Part shown: positions 1 through 13,300 of the stretch, piece after piece | How the letters are laid out: every line of letters begins with the position of its first letter | Numbering within the stretch: position 1 is the first letter of the stretch | From: Gonium pectorale | Taxonomy: Eukaryota; Chlorophyta; Chlorophyceae; Chlamydomonadales; Volvocaceae | Length of the DNA: 55,754 nucleotides | Direction: 5' to 3' | Assembly: GCA_001584585.1 (NCBI GenBank) | Contig: LSYV01000023.1 | Coordinates: 227,311-283,064, forward strand | Notes under the pieces: generated by a model | Told to the model about the DNA's origin: nothing | Seen by the model: the letters and a program-made list of their open reading frames with translations, nothing else | The model's database searches: none | Program-made: the position numbers and the translations under genes

Positions 1-428
1 GCCCCCATCGCCCTCCCCCCCACGCGCGCCCCCATCGCCCTCCCCCCCACGCCCCCTATACACACGCCCCCTATACACACTCCCGCATGCGTGTCCCGCC
101 TGTCGGCCGTTCCTGCGCCTTGTGCCCGACTGCACACTACACGGCTGCAACCTTGGGACGCACACCCACCGGGTGAAACGCATGTGCACGTATGTGTGTG
201 CGTGCCAGATACGTATGTGTACGTTTGTATATGTATGGATTTACATGGTGCGAATGTATTTAGTAGCATCATGAGTATGTCACGCGCATGCCCCCGCCCT
301 AACGGCCCGCCCCACCACACACTAGTATGCGGGTGGGGGAGCATGCCCCCTATCACGGACCCAAAACTTTGCACGCTTTTGGCCCATCCCGATCACCCCG
401 TTCCGCCACGGTAACCGCCGCCTCGCAG
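1..428. other. Left-edge non-coding DNA with short tandem repeats
   Basis: No coding exon is supported here. Positions 1-51 hold two copies of a C-rich unit of about 27 bases (starts at 1 and 28). Positions 51-80 hold two exact copies of a 15-base unit (gccccctatacacac). From about 180 to 240 the DNA is rich in TGTATG/ACGTAT alternations. It is probably intron or 5' sequence of the membrane-protein gene whose first visible exon begins at 429, because that exon is preceded by a good acceptor (cctcgcag). Confidence 0.5.
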
Positions 429-3400
429 GCCATGCTGCCGTACACGAACATCAAGATCCATGCCGTGGTTCTGTCCGCCGTACTCGCCTTGGCGCACACA
501 GTGAGTCGGCAGGACTCGGGAATGCGGACCATGCACCACCTTGCTGTCCCTCAATAACGCCGGTCTACACGCTGCCTCTGGGTAGCCCCTGGAAGGACGT
601 GCGGGACTGCGCGCTACCTCCTTCCCTCGTGTCCCCCCCCCCCGGGCGTGAAACGTGTGACCGGACGGGCGCTTCACACCTCGCAAAGGGCCATGTCTTT
701 TACACGTGGCAAAGGCCACCCGCAAGTGGGCCAAACGCGCCTCGCACCGCACATATGGTTCCCCATGGCTCGCAGTTTTGTGGGCCGATGCTGCGGCGCC
801 GCCCCTGCCCCACCCTCCCCCCCGAGAGGCCGAGATGACACCACCCCCTAGGTCCCTACCACCCGCTGCGACCGGGGTCGTGTTGACACGCATGTGCCCC
901 AGTGAGGCAGCCTCCAGTGAGCACGCTTCGCGGCGCCCATTTACCCCATCGCCCTCCTCGCCTGCCGCCCCGCCAGGCGGCCTTCGTGCTGATGCTCAGC
1001 CGAACGGGGCTGGACCTGCAGCACCTGGAGGTGCTGAACAATGCGGGTGAGCACCGGGCAGTGGCGGGTGGGGTTGCAGGGGAGTGGAGGGAGCGGCAGG
1101 GGTTGGCCCGGGAGGGTGCCGCGCCTTGACCACGGGCACAACTGTGTCGGCCCATCCCCCGCCGCAGCACGCGCTGCTGTGAGCACTAAGCGGCTTTAGC
1201 TGAAAGGGCCAAGCCCCCGTCAGCTCTGCGTAGCCACTAGGGATCCCGGAATTGGTTATTGGTCTGGGTTGTCAAGTCTGCCTGGTGCTTCACTGCTGGA
1301 GGTGCCCGCTGACGCTGTCCCGCTCACGCGTTCCCGTGCCTTGTGGCTGCGCCACCTCCCCCCCCCCATCCCTCGTTACTAGCTCAGCTTGCCCACTGAA
1401 TAACACCCCAACCCCCACCCGGCCCCCGGCCTCCGCCCACCGCCCAGCTTGTGAAGGGCAATGCCTCCTCCTTACCCTCGCAGCCACTGACCCTTCCCCC
1501 TCCCCATCCCCACCTCGACCTCCTCTTACCCTCGCCGCCACTGACTCTTCCCCCTCCCCGTCCCCACCTCGGCCTCCTCTTACCCTGGCCGCCACTGACT
1601 CTTTGTTCCCACCTCCGCCCCCACCCCCACCTCCACCCCCACCCCCACCTCCACCCCCACCTCCACCCCCACCCACAGCCTGGGCGTGTCGCGGAGCCCA
1701 CGAGATGGCGATCCGCGCACGCGTCCTGGACTCATTCCTGGCCGACAGCTGGTACGTGCCCGGGCTGCGGGTCTTTAAGGGGCCCCGAGACGAGAGACTA
1801 CGTGAACAGTTCGAAGATCTGCTAGCAACTACCGAGGAGTTCAAGGTGCGGGGCCGCGGGCGTGCCTGGCTGGGTTGTGTTGGTTTGCGGCTCTTGTGCG
1901 GCATGGGCATGCTGCCTCGCCTCTACCCACTAGCCATCCCCCACCACCGACCGCACGCCAGCGTTCTTTGCCTCGCGTCCCCGCCTGGACCACCGCCTCA
2001 TTCACCACTCAGCCCCGACCCCACACATGCCAGTACCAGGGTGGGAGAATGCTACCGGCGCCCAGCCCGCTGATATGCAAAACCTTCTCAACGAAGCCCT
2101 CAGTTTCGGCCCCAATCATCGGGCCCCATTGCGATTCAGTGATCACGCGTTTCCCCACCGTCGCGTGCTCCCAGTTTCGCCCGTTCTAATCAAACCTTAT
2201 CTCTTAAACCCCCTCCACCACAGCATCGCCACCACGGAGTCTACCTTGGAGTGGGTGAGCTGCGACGCCTGGACACGAAGTACGGACTGCGGGTGAGACT
2301 GTGGGCCAAGGCAAGGCCCGGCGGCTCAGGTTGGGTTTGGCCCCTGCCCGCGATGGCTCGTCAGTAACCGTTGCCTCGCCAAGCGTTTGCAGTTGCAACG
2401 GTGCGGGGGGTCTGGGCTAGTGAGGGGGCGGCCAGCTCCGTTCCGCGCTTCGCAGTGTGCCGGCTGCGGTCCTTGTCTGCGCATTCGGCAGGGTGATACG
2501 TTACCCACATGAGCAGCGCCCATGCGCAGAGGGCGGGCCCTAGCTGGCTGTCACGGCTCGGATGTCGACTTACCGGGCTGTCGGCGCAAGCGGCCTCACA
2601 CCCGCGGCGCCGCAGGTTGTGGGCCGCGGGTTGTGGGGCTCACATGGCTTTTACCGGCTCTGCATCCGCCCCGCGCTCCGTGCGCCTGAATGCCGGGTTC
2701 CGACCGCGCCCGCTCACCGGGCGCCAATAATGGTGCCATCATCTTGGGACAAGGCAGCCTTCTGCAACAGGCCCCCGTCTCCGGCCCAATCCGCTCCCTT
2801 CCCTTGAAGAGCATTTGGGACGCGCCCGAGCTCGACGTCACCCTGTTTTACGACATCTACTCGCCATCGGACGGCCTGCCCGACGACGATGGCGCGGCGT
2901 CGCTGAACATAACCGACAGGGTGACCGTGAAGATGGGCCTGTGGGACCTGGGTAACCTGTACGTCACAAAGGCGCTGGATGTGTACCAGCAGGGGCTGCT
3001 GCTGTCGGAGAGGGGCGTCAACTTCACGGCATGGTCGTCGTACCGCTTCATGCGGGTGAGTACGGCAGGATGGGCCGTACGGCGCCCCACACGTGTTGGT
3101 GGAGTACGGGTACTAGCGTTGTGGACGAGGCTACGGCGCTGCGCGCCCACACCCTCGCCCTTCCTCCGCTCCACCCACCCCTCCCAGCTCCCCACCCGCC
3201 GCTATGCGCACCGCGCCCCCAGCTTCTCAGGTGGAAGGGCTGTGAGAGATCTGCTTACTCCCCACGCTCCGCGCCTCCCCCCCCTGCCCGGGCATCTCTA
3301 TTGAGAATGCCTTCTAAACCCACTACACCCCCGCCGCTGGCCCTCCCGCCCGACGGCCAGGCCAACGGCGTGACTGCGGTGTTCCCCGCCTACCTGCGCG

Positions 3401-6400
3401 CGCTGGACGCACTGGTGGAGATCACCGCCGGCGAGCTGAAGGCGGGTTACGTGCAGCAGCTGGGCATCCTGCTGGCGGAGGGCTGCGTGCTCAGCCTGCT
3501 GGCGGCCCTCTACATGTGGTACGTAGCTGGCAAGGTGAGTGCGGAACATTGGAAGGCATGTACGGCGCTGATCCACAACGTACAGTATACGGCGGTACGG
3601 GGACGGTGAGTCTGGCAGGGTGAGCGCCGAAGACTCACGGCACAAGTACGGCGGTGGTAGCGGGGGTTGGAGCGGGGAGGTGGTGCGGGGTGCTACGGGC
3701 GGCATGAGGGGGCGATCGGAGCAGGGAGGGAGGCGGTGCACTTGGGGTGCTATTGGTGGCTTACGTGAGGGACGGCGTGCCTAAAACAACAGCTGGCATA
3801 CAGGTAGCAAGCAGGCAAGCGAATAACCCAGACGGCAGTGCGTCGACGCTCCGCTGGGCGGTGTGTATGTGTGTTTGCGCGCTGCGAGGGCCCCGTCGCT
3901 CCGCCCAGTAGGCCTTCGCCGGAGCCGCATTTGTCCAACACACCCCCAACCCGCGCTCCTCCTCTCCGCATCCCGTGCCACTGCTCGCCGCGACGGTTCG
4001 AGTACGGCAGTTTGCGGGCTCGCGCTTCGATCTGTACGGCGTCTTCCTCCAGATCCCGGTGGGCCTCACGCGCGGCCTCGCGCTCATGTCCATCACCCTG
4101 GAGGCGGAAGACGAGGAGGAGGAGGACGACGGCTGGCTGCGGCGCCACGCGACCGTCGGCGACCATCGCGGTTCCGCCCCCGGCGCGCCGAACGACGGCG
4201 TGGACGGCGGCGGCAAGGACAAGGACAAGGCCGGCGGCGGCAAGGGCGAGGGCGCCGGCAGCGCTGGTGGCGGCGCCTGGTCGAGCATCCGGTTTCACTT
4301 CCGCAAGAGCACGGACGGCGACGCCTCGAACCGCGGTCAAAGCTTCTCGGGCTTAGGCCCCGTCGGCACACGGGGCCGCGTGTGGGGCTTGATCACGAGG
4401 TGGCTGCGAGGCAACAAGGTGAGGGGGGAGCGGGGCCTCGGGGCCGGTGCCCGGGTGGGCCGGGCTCGGGTGGCACGTTGGGGATGGGCGGTGCTGTGGT
4501 GGTGCCCGGCTGGCGTGGAGTGCGGTACGACTGGGCAGGTCTGCGTGGGCCGTGGGCTACTGGGCGGCCCCCCTCCACGCTGTCTTCCGACCGCTGCGTC
4601 AAACGACGTGGCCCAAGTGTGACGCCCGCCCGCGTTGCGCTTCTCGACGACCCAACTTGCGTTGCGCCGTTTTCCCTTCCACTCCAACACGTTTTGCGCG
4701 CCCTCACCATCCCCAACACGCGGCCTCACCATCCCCGCACGCGCCGCGGCCTGCCCGCCTCCAGGTCCCAAACTCCCCAACCCGCCCCTACCTTACTCAC
4801 CCCGCCCCCCAGGTCGCCCCCGCGACCGGCCGGCGCAACCTGGTCCCGTCGCGCTACATGCCGCTCATGCTGGTGCTGCCGGTGCTGGGCTGGGCGCTGC
4901 TGCTGATCGCCGTCAGCGTGGCGGGCGAGCAGATGATGCACGGCATGGACGCGTCAGTGGCAACGTTCAACATCGTGCACACCTTTGTCATCCGCTTCCA
5001 CCGCGCGCTGTACTACACGCTGGTACGGCGTGTACGGCGGGGGAGGCGACGGGCGGCCCGTTGCCCGTCGCTCTGACTGTCGGCTGTACGGGGATTGACT
5101 GGACGTGCGGTTCCGCGCCGCGGCGTACAAAACTAACAACCGAATGTTGTTGTGACGCCAACCGCAGGAGCTGTGCAGCGCGACTAGCTGGGCGGCCATC
5201 GATGCGTTCAAGTCGATCCTGAGTGTGGAGCTGGAGAGGCTGAAAACCGAGTACACGGTCATGCTGTTTGGGAACAAGGTGAGGACGGCTGGCTGGGAGG
5301 GGTACACTAGTGATGGGCACAGGCTGGGGCTGCAGCATGTGGTGCTTCTGAGACCGGCAACAGTTAAAGCTTTGACAGCGGGCAAGCTGCGCGCCGGGGG
5401 GACAATTGCTCGAGAGCGATGCGGAAACGTAGACAAGGGCAAGCAGACGAGGGACCCGGGGTCCACAAGCGTCGGGCGGAAGGGAGAGGCGGGACGGGAA
5501 GAGAGAGTTTTGTTGGCCCTTGTGGGCGTGGAGGTGGCGCTGGGGCGGGAGCTGGAAGGCGCCAGGGCGGGAGTGAGAGGGGTCTCAGATGTGGCCAGCG
5601 CCGATTAATGGCCGTCTGTGCGGCGCCGCATCCCTCCTGGTCCTGTTGGTTGTATCGACCGAAACCCCCAACCCGCAGAATGATCCCGCCCTGGTCGCCG
5701 ACAACCACTTCCGCCTCGTCCACACTGGCGTGCTGTTCGGGGGCGAGACCAAACCCGCGCAGCTCATCTGTGAGTACTGTAACGGGCGCCGCGGGCGGAC
5801 CACGCGGCCCCCACTCCCGCACCCAGCTGATAGCCCAGGCCCCAGGGCAGGCCTCTGCGCCCGTGCGAGCAGCGGCAAGCCAGAGCCTCCTTGCCTCCCC
5901 GCCTGAGCGCGCACCCGCCCAAGGCTGCTGCATGAAAGCAGGCTTGTGTGACGATGCATGTTCCACCACCGCCACCGCCGCTGGCACTCCCACCGCACGC
6001 TCCCCCGTCCCCCGTCCCGCCAGACCACTACCGCGGCTGCCTGGCGGAGCCGGACGAATGCCAGCCCGAGGACTCGCCCTTCTATTCGGTGAGAAGCGAG
6101 GGCGGGCAGCGCAAGGCGCTCCAGGAGGGCCGCCCCGTGCCGTGCCATGCCGTGCGAGTGCCGTGCGGTGCGTGCAGTGCATGAAATGACAGCGGTGTGG
6201 TGCAGCGGGGTGCCCGTGCCGCTGCCGCCACGAGTCGCCCCAGAGCCCCCTGCCCCACATCCTGCCCGGCCATTAGGCCTGCGGTCCGCCCGTGCACTGC
6301 GCATGCACCGGCCGCCCCACTCCCCCCCTGCAAGTTGGCCGCAACCGACCCGTGCCCCAGGCTCCCTCCCGCTCTCGCTTCCGCTCCCGCTCCTTGAACC

Positions 6401-7855
6401 ACTCCTCCCCCGCCGCTGCTGCTCCGGTCAACGGCCCGCAGGCGACGGTCAACGGCCTGGACGTGCTCGTGCGGCAGAGCTACGGCCACATGGAGTCGTT
6501 GATCGTGCAGCAGCCGGCCGCCATCAGCCTCAACAGCTCTGACTTTGAGTACGTGTGGGCCACCAGTGAGACGGACATGGAGGGAGGCCTGGTGAGTGGA
6601 GTGGGGGTTGCGTGCGAGGCCCACCGGGAGGATCCCCAAGCAGAGGAGTGCGAATCTTGCCGACTGAAGGGCGCCCCGCCCATCAAGTTTCGCTGGGTGC
6701 TCCAGCTCGGCCTCTGTGCCTCCAGTGCGAACCCTACGCCGGGAGCGGCCTCAGCGCCGGGGCCCTCCTGCTGTGCGCTGCCGCCCGCATATGCGCCCGA
6801 CCCCGCGCCCGACCCCGCGCCGCCTGCCGCAGAACTTGCTCGTCCAAACGTACTACGGGGACGTGCAAAACAGGCTCAGGTGCGGCGGAGGACCCGTCTG
6901 GCGCACTCGGCGGCAGTGTTCAGGGCGAGGCATGGGCACGCGGCTCCAGTCCTCCTGGACCCTCCTTGCTGTGCGTGCGGGACCGGCGGCCGGCCGGCCC
7001 CTAGCGTCCGACGTCCCCGCTGCTGCCGCGCTCTCCCCTCACGCTCCTTGCCCGCTAGCTCAGCGCACTTCCACTCGCGCAACGCCGCCGCTTTGCACCC
7101 GCCTTTCCTCCGCCCCACGCCTTGCGGCACGCCGCCTGCTCCATCACACCACGCCGCCCCAACCCACCCCTTCGCGCCTCGGTCCGCTTCGGTCCACGCT
7201 TTCGCCCGACGCACTTACCGCGTTCCTGAATCAGCGCAGCCCCGTGCCCCTCCCTGGCCGCTCCCCCCCTCCCCCCACTCACCCACCCACTCGCCCATCC
7301 GTGACCGCAGGCGCGAGCAGCGGCTGCAGATTGCGTTGTTCTCCGTCATCTGGATCTGGGTGATGTGGTATCTGTTCCTGCAGCTCCGGCCCCTGCTGGC
7401 GCGCTGCCGCCGCGAGAGCAAGCGTATGGCCGAGCTGCTCTGCCAGCTGCCAAATGAGGTGGACGTGGAGACGCTAGTGGCGAGGGCCATTGGCGGCGCG
7501 GCGGCGGCGGCGGCGCAGCAACAGCTCGACAAGCAGGCCGCGGGAGGTGAGTGGCGGCCGCGGATGGGGGTTGTGCGGGTCGCATGGTGGGAGTCGGGGA
7601 TGAGACGGCGCGGGGTGGGTGCTAGGGGCATGTCGGAGTGGGGCGAACGATAACTAGGCGGGTACGGGCGGGTGGTGGCGGGTATGGGCTTTGCGCCGGA
7701 CTCTGGACTTCTGAAGAGCTGCGGGTGCTGCAGTTCGTTATGGTTTTGAAGCGCGGGTCACTTACGCCGCCCTTTGCATGTTGCATGTGTGCTCTGCAGG
7801 TCGGTCGTCGGGTCCCACCAAAGTCCGTCGTCGCTCCATCCAATTCTTCTCCTAA
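429..7855 (+). CDS. TmcB-like multi-pass membrane protein, C-terminal part (5' end not seen)
   Basis: Fifteen exons join in one frame for 736 residues: 429-500, 977-1046, 1679-1845, 2224-2292, 2771-3055, 3361-3534, 4011-4418, 4813-5022, 5168-5278, 5679-5769, 6024-6088, 6442-6591, 6833-6879, 7311-7546, 7800-7855 (TAA). The first visible exon starts after an acceptor, so the N-terminus is missing or lies upstream. Hydrophobic segments sit in the first two exons, in exon 6 (QLGILLAEGCVLSLLAALYM), in exon 8 (YMPLMLVLPVLGWALLLIAV) and in exon 14 (LQIALFSVIWIWVMWYLFLQ). The last is followed by a basic stretch and the phrase AELLCQLPNEVDVETLV. That tail, and the segment FLQIPVGLTRGLALMS in exon 7, resemble the large algal proteins annotated as tiny-macrocysts protein B-like. 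I name the family from memory, so the name is tentative. Exon 7 carries an acidic, Gly/Lys-rich loop. Function is unknown; it is probably a sensory or structural membrane protein. Confidence 0.6.
1464..1676. repeat. Intronic 54/55-bp tandem repeat followed by a CCACC microsatellite
   Basis: Within intron 1047-1678 a C/T-rich unit (cctcctcttaccctcgccgc...) starts at 1464, 1519 and 1573. That gives periods of 55 and 54 bases, with the third copy truncated. It runs into a ccacctccaccccca-type microsatellite (about 1606-1676) that ends directly at the acceptor cccacag (1678). The whole stretch forms an extended pyrimidine tract. It happens to be open in several frames and gives proline-rich or glycine-rich translations, which I do not regard as genes. 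Confidence 0.8.
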
Positions 7856-10306
7856 GCCGTGCCGCTTTCATTCAAGGCGTGGTTCTACTTTGTATCATGG
7901 CTGGGAAGGGAGGACGTCCGTGCGTCGAGGGCCCGAGCTACGTGTGCGTGTCAATTGATCTATCTTCATAAAAACTGGAAATTGGGTTGAAGAGGTTGAA
8001 CTGAAGTGGTTTGCGTGTTTGTTTGTCGCGGCTTTGTCGGGCAGGCTTGAGGCGTTGAAGGGCCCACTGCGTATTAGTTGGCGCGGAAGGGTTGCCAAGG
8101 GACCTCAGGTTAGTGCGCAGCGGGGCCCGCGAAGCCATACGCTGTCCACCCCGACCCCCTGCGCCAGTGGTGTCGTGGCGCCACGGTTCGAGGCGGGGGC
8201 CGCTGGCGGTTGTGGTAGAGACCGCGTCCCGTCTACAGACGTCAAGGAGCTCAGGGCAAGTTGCATGCTTAAGAATTTGGAATGCATCTGCGAGCAGTGC
8301 GGTGTATGCGAGGGCGCGCGGTGGGTTCACGCCGTGGTCTCAACCGATCAACGGATTGCGCATGTACGTAGGACTAACCGCCGTTTAGTGCGCGGGCAAC
8401 GGACTCGGGCTGGGTCCGCCGTCGGGCTGCGACTGACGCTTTGGGATCCGGTTTCGTAGTTTGGTGCCGTACACGTGCACGGCATGCACATGCTGGTGGG
8501 CTTGAGAGGGGCATCGGCGTGCACCCCTCTCGTTGCATGGCGCCGCGAACGCCGTCCGCGTCGGGAAGCACTAGTGGCTCCACTCGTAAGGCTCCACAAC
8601 AATCGTCTTTCGGAGGATGCAAGTGGAGGTTGTTCCGGCCCTCATTCCCTATCATCGGAAACCGCTACAACCGTTTGCTACATGCGCCTTTGAATGCGGC
8701 GCTTGACGGTGCGTCACACAGGGCACTCTTGTGTCAGGCTTCCCAGCGCATGTGCTGTGGCGCCTGTAGCGTGGCCCTTGGCAGGCGGAGGCTTCCGCTT
8801 GATGAAGGCCAACCAGGAGTCCACGCCATTGAGCATCATCTCTCGTATGAAATGACGGCGACGATACGCTTTATATCTGTGCGGATGGGTCGAGTACTGG
8901 AGCACAAAGTCCGGCAAAGGATGGTGCGGCAGCACCTACTTGGCATGCGCGGTTAATGCCTAGCAATAGGCGTCCTTTGTGCCAAAGTCCCGCATCTCCT
9001 TGCTTGGCAAAGAATGCTTTGTGTGTTTTGTTTGATGGTCCTGGTGTACTTCTGGGTTGGCGCCGTTCTTCTGGCGTGATGTGGATCCCCCGATGCAGCT
9101 TAGTAACTGATAATGGCAGTTGTCGATGATCTATGGATAGTTGACTTCATACCCTGGAGTTGGACCGTCCTGAAGATGTCGTCCGGCTCTTATCTGCCGC
9201 CTTCGGTGTCATTGTTGCTGCATTAATCATATCTACAGCAGCGTATGTACGGCTACCTAATCTGCTACGAACGAGTAGAGTATTACGTGCATTTATTGCG
9301 TAGGACTTAACCTTCTGGCGAGCGACGTGCACACTCGTACGGAGCCGTGCGACGTAACTGTTGCATGGCCTCCGTGTGCTGCGCTGGGCCCTAAACGCAA
9401 GCCGGCAAGCGCATTGTAGCATGTGCCGTACCGTGCCGTATGCGCGTACTCGTGCTGTACGCATGGCACGTCCCTCGCTCGGTCTGCGTGGTGGGTGTGG
9501 GGCCCCCGCCGTACTGTACGGCGGTGCAGGGCTCCTTCACACGCAACCCCTGCGCAGCGGCCTGGGTCGGGTCTATTGCGGGTGTCTCTGCCGGCTCCCA
9601 TTCCGTGCTTGTGCTTACCTCACGGTTGGTTGTGTGCAGCAGCGCACAAGTGGCGCACATAGCTGGCGGCCGTGCCATTATGTACAAGTACGTCTTGCTC
9701 GGTTGTCCGCCATACACCTGCACGCTTTGTTCCTTGGCTGGTCGGCTGGTACGCACGGTGTGGGGCGGCCCCGAGCGCCCGCTACGAACCCCCAGCGCAC
9801 CCCGTGCCTATGCATTGCATATCCGCTGGACACTCCACCAGGCGTACGGCATAAGGTTTGCTTAGCGGGTTGATAGTCCCAGACATACTTCAGCTTCGAT
9901 GGTCCAGTTAGGTAATCCGGTTTCCCCTTGGCTCTGTCTGCTCTGTCGGGCAGTGGCAGTCGTACAGGGGCTTGTAGATGCCGCCTGGGCCCACTGGGTC
10001 AAAACAGCAAAATCGACGATGGCGTGTGCTTGCAATACCACGTCTGGGTATGCCTTGAGTGCTTCCCCAGGCTGTCGTGCATGTGTACGGCGTGTACGGC
10101 GGTACGGCGTGCTGCGGTTAAATCCACTCATGCAAGCTTACAGGTAAATTCAACATTGGATGAATCGCTCGAACCTGCGCTCACGTGCGAGACCAAACCT
10201 GCTACCTGGGTACCTCCTACCGTCGCGGCATCATTAACGCTTTCCGACCGCTTGCAAGCGCCCTGACTGCTGCAAACAAAATACCTAATTAAATCCTTTC
10301 TGCAAA
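7856..10306. other. 2.4-kb interval without a supported gene
   Basis: This holds the 3' UTR of the membrane-protein gene and the upstream region of the reductase. I see no multi-exon gene. A minus-strand frame at 8714-8935 has protein-like composition but no recognisable family (see findings). Short GTACGGC-type words recur, for example near 9425-9530 and 10082-10115. AT content rises just before the reductase start (10270-10306), as expected for a transcription start region. Confidence 0.5.
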
Positions 10307-13300
10307 ATGCGTGCGCAGCGCACCGTCAACGCTCGCGAGGGCCATGCGCAACGTGCGGTCGCCAGGCGTTCGCTAGCCGCGAGGCCGGTGCTAGCGACCG
10401 CCGCCCCCTCGTCGGTGCTGGCGCCCTCCGACATGACGACGCTGGGGAAGACGAGCGTGCGCGTGCCCGTGATGGGCGTGGGAGCCTGGTCGTGGGGCGA
10501 CCGAAGCGGATACTGGGGCTACGGCACCGAGTACGGAAAGGAGGAGAGCCGCGCCGCTTACAAGGTGCGCTCGGCGGGGCCTGACTAGCGGGGCCTTACT
10601 GGAGCGGCCTGCGCCCTGCTCATCCCACACCCCTTCCCTACCTGCCCCACCAGCGTCTGCCGTGGCACCCCGCCCGTCACACCCGACGCCGGCCTGTCCT
10701 CTCCTCGTCCCGCGTCTCAGCACCTGTAACAACCGGCGACATCGCATCCGCCGCCCTCCGCAGCGCACGGCTTTGACTGCTTTCGCGACCGCCGATCGAC
10801 CCGTTGGCCGCGCACACGCTGTGCCGTGAGCATGTCGTACACCGCCGTACACCATCGCGTTCGCGTTCGGCGTTGTGCGCGGACCCGACGCCCGCACGGG
10901 ATCGGGATGCCCACCCGCCCCACCGACATCGCCTGCTGCCCCTACCGCTCCTCCCACCCCTCTCGCCCCTCGCCCCTCGCCCCTGTCCCCTGTCCCCGCC
11001 TCCTCCTCCGCACGCAGGCGCTCATGAGCGCGGGCCTCACCTTCATCGACACCGCCGAGGTGTACGGCTTTGGCAAGAGTGAGGTGCGCACGAACGAGGC
11101 GTACGCACTGCACGGAAGGGGAGCGGAGCCGGGGGATCGCGGTGGCAGGGCCAGGACCAGGAACCCGGAGGCTGGGACACGGGCAGCAGCGGACATGGGT
11201 GGGGCGAGGAGCGCGGGGGGGCAGGACGCAAGGGGCCTTGCTGCTTTAGGGAGGGCAGCACGTGGGGCGGGGTGGGGCGGGGCCTGCAGATGCCAGCTGC
11301 GGTCCGCCACTGGTGGGGTTGGGGTTGGGGTTGGGCAATCCCCTCGCGTGTCCGCTTGCGTCCGTGTGCTGCCTCGGCAGCCTCCGTGCGGATGCCCCTC
11401 AGCCGCCCCGCCCCGCCACACCCGCCCATCGCCTTTCCTCGCCATGCCGGCCTCAGCAACTCAGCGAGTGCGTGCGGGTCTCACCATCCTCCCGCTCCTC
11501 CCCTCCTCGCGCTCCGCCCCTGCCCACCGCCATGCGCAAGGACATGTCGTGTCGTGTTTGGGGCATGCCGCATGCGGTTGCCCGCCTGCTAGCACACGCC
11601 CGCATTGAGCCCTCCCGCTCCCTCCCGCTCCCCTCCCACCGCCGCCGCTGCGCAGGAGTTCCTCGGCGAGTTCATGCGCGAGGCGCCGCCCGGCTCGCCC
11701 GCCCCCGTGGTGGCCACCAAGTTCGCGCCGCTGCCGTGGCGCTTCACGGCCGCCTCGGTGGTGCTGGGCGCCAAGGCCAGCCTGGCGCGGCTAGGCGTCC
11801 CCAGCATGGGCCTGTACATGCAGCACTGGTGGGACGGCGTTCGCTCTTGGGGGGTTTAATGTGATGTGTGTGCCGAAACGAAACGATGCATATGACGAGC
11901 GTTCGCACAAAAGGGACGGTGTCGTTGTAGGACCCAGCTCCAGAGGTGGTGTGTGTGTTCTATGTGATCTATAAGATCTATGCATGACGGTGTGAGACAG
12001 GCAGGCAGAGAAGGCGTGTGTATGTAATGAGGGGAACAGAAGCCCCAAACCCGATGGCGGTGGGGTTGAGCGAGGGGCGATGTGCTGCTCTCGAAGCTGC
12101 TGCTGCTGTTCCTGCGATGCCGCAGAGATGGCGGGGTTCGGTGGGGGGAGCACAGCGCCGAGAGGCTGGGGGCCCGTGGGGGTGGTTGTCGGGGAGGGGT
12201 GGTGGGGGTGGGGATGGGAGCGGGGTGGGTGGGGTGCGGCTAGGGTTCCATTGAGGGTAGGGCGACGGCTGGTGTGGTGCGGGTTGGGGGTCTGGAAACG
12301 GGCGGGTGGGCGGCTGCGGCTGCGGCTGGAGGCCCGCGCGGCCGTGCCTCCCGCAAGCATTCGTCTCCGCATGCAGCACACGGGGGCGAGGGCGTGTGGT
12401 TGTTTCACGCAGATGTCGCGGTGGTGCCGCGGTGGACCGATCGCGGGGACGGATCGGATGCCGGGTGTGGCCGGCACCAGTGCTGGGCTGGGGGCTGTTG
12501 GGAGACGCGATGGGGCGCAGCGGCATGGGGCGGCGATATGAAGGTGTGGTGGTGGTGTGTGTGGGGGGGGGGAGGCGACCGACAGTCGGGCGCTGGCGGG
12601 CGTTGGAGCCCTTAGTCCCGATCCCCCCACCCGCCACACCCCGCCACGCGCCACCGTTCTCAACCCTACCCCCCCCAAAGAGGCAGCCCCCCACACAGTT
12701 CCCTTCAACACCGCTCGCCCGCAGGCCCGGCTACGGCCCGCAGTACTTTTGCAACGACGCCTACCTGGAGGGGCTGGCGGAGGTGGCCAACAGCGGGCTG
12801 GCGGCGGCGGTGGGTGTGTCCAACTTCAACGCCGAGCGCGTGCGGGGCGCTGTGCGGAAGCTGGGCCAGCGCGGCGTGCCGCTGGCGTCCAACCAGGTGC
12901 GGGGTGGGGGTAAAGGAGGAGGGCAACGGGTCGCGTCACGGACACTGAATCGCATACTCAATAAACGAACTTGTGGCGGTCTTGGCGTCTTGTGGCGGGG
13001 TGGGGTGCGTGAGATGCGGGGCACGGGGGCGGGTTGTGGAGTGCGGTTGGTGGTGAACGAGGACGCCGGGGGCGGGGATGCGAACGGGGATCGGTGTAGG
13101 GTCCGGTGCGGGCGCGGAATGTGCGATTCGGATTGCCAAATGGAGGGGCTGTGTGGCGCTGACGTGGCCATGGGTATGGGCGTAGGTGAGCAAGAACATC
13201 TTGTCCAGCGCGTGCAGCGTGGGGGGTTATCGGGAGGGTGTGCACCCGCATGAATGGAGCTGTCCCGCGCTCTTGGGGCCCTCAACCCTCGCCTCCCTGC

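Noticed and set aside
1252..2073. Proline-rich plus-strand frame and glycine-rich minus-strand frames
   Set aside because: They are translations of an intronic C-rich tandem repeat and microsatellite. The real exon (1679-1845) occupies only part of the plus-strand frame.
8393..8460. Similar phrase (LTLWDPVS versus LTIWDPVL) in the upstream regions of the reductase and of CHLG (47440-47475)
   Set aside because: The nucleotide match is short and interrupted. I could not extend it into a repeat element.
8441..8956. Plus-strand frame of 171 residues in the 7.9-10.3 kb interval
   Set aside because: Arg/Ser/Cys-rich with no recognisable motif, no upstream or downstream exon partners, and typical of chance frames in GC-rich DNA.
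11656..11859. Aldo/keto reductase exon ending at the in-frame stop near 11857 (WWDGVRSWGV)
   Set aside because: The donor TG|GTGGGA at 11829 restores the family phrase MQHWPGYG with correct phase, so the later residues are intron.
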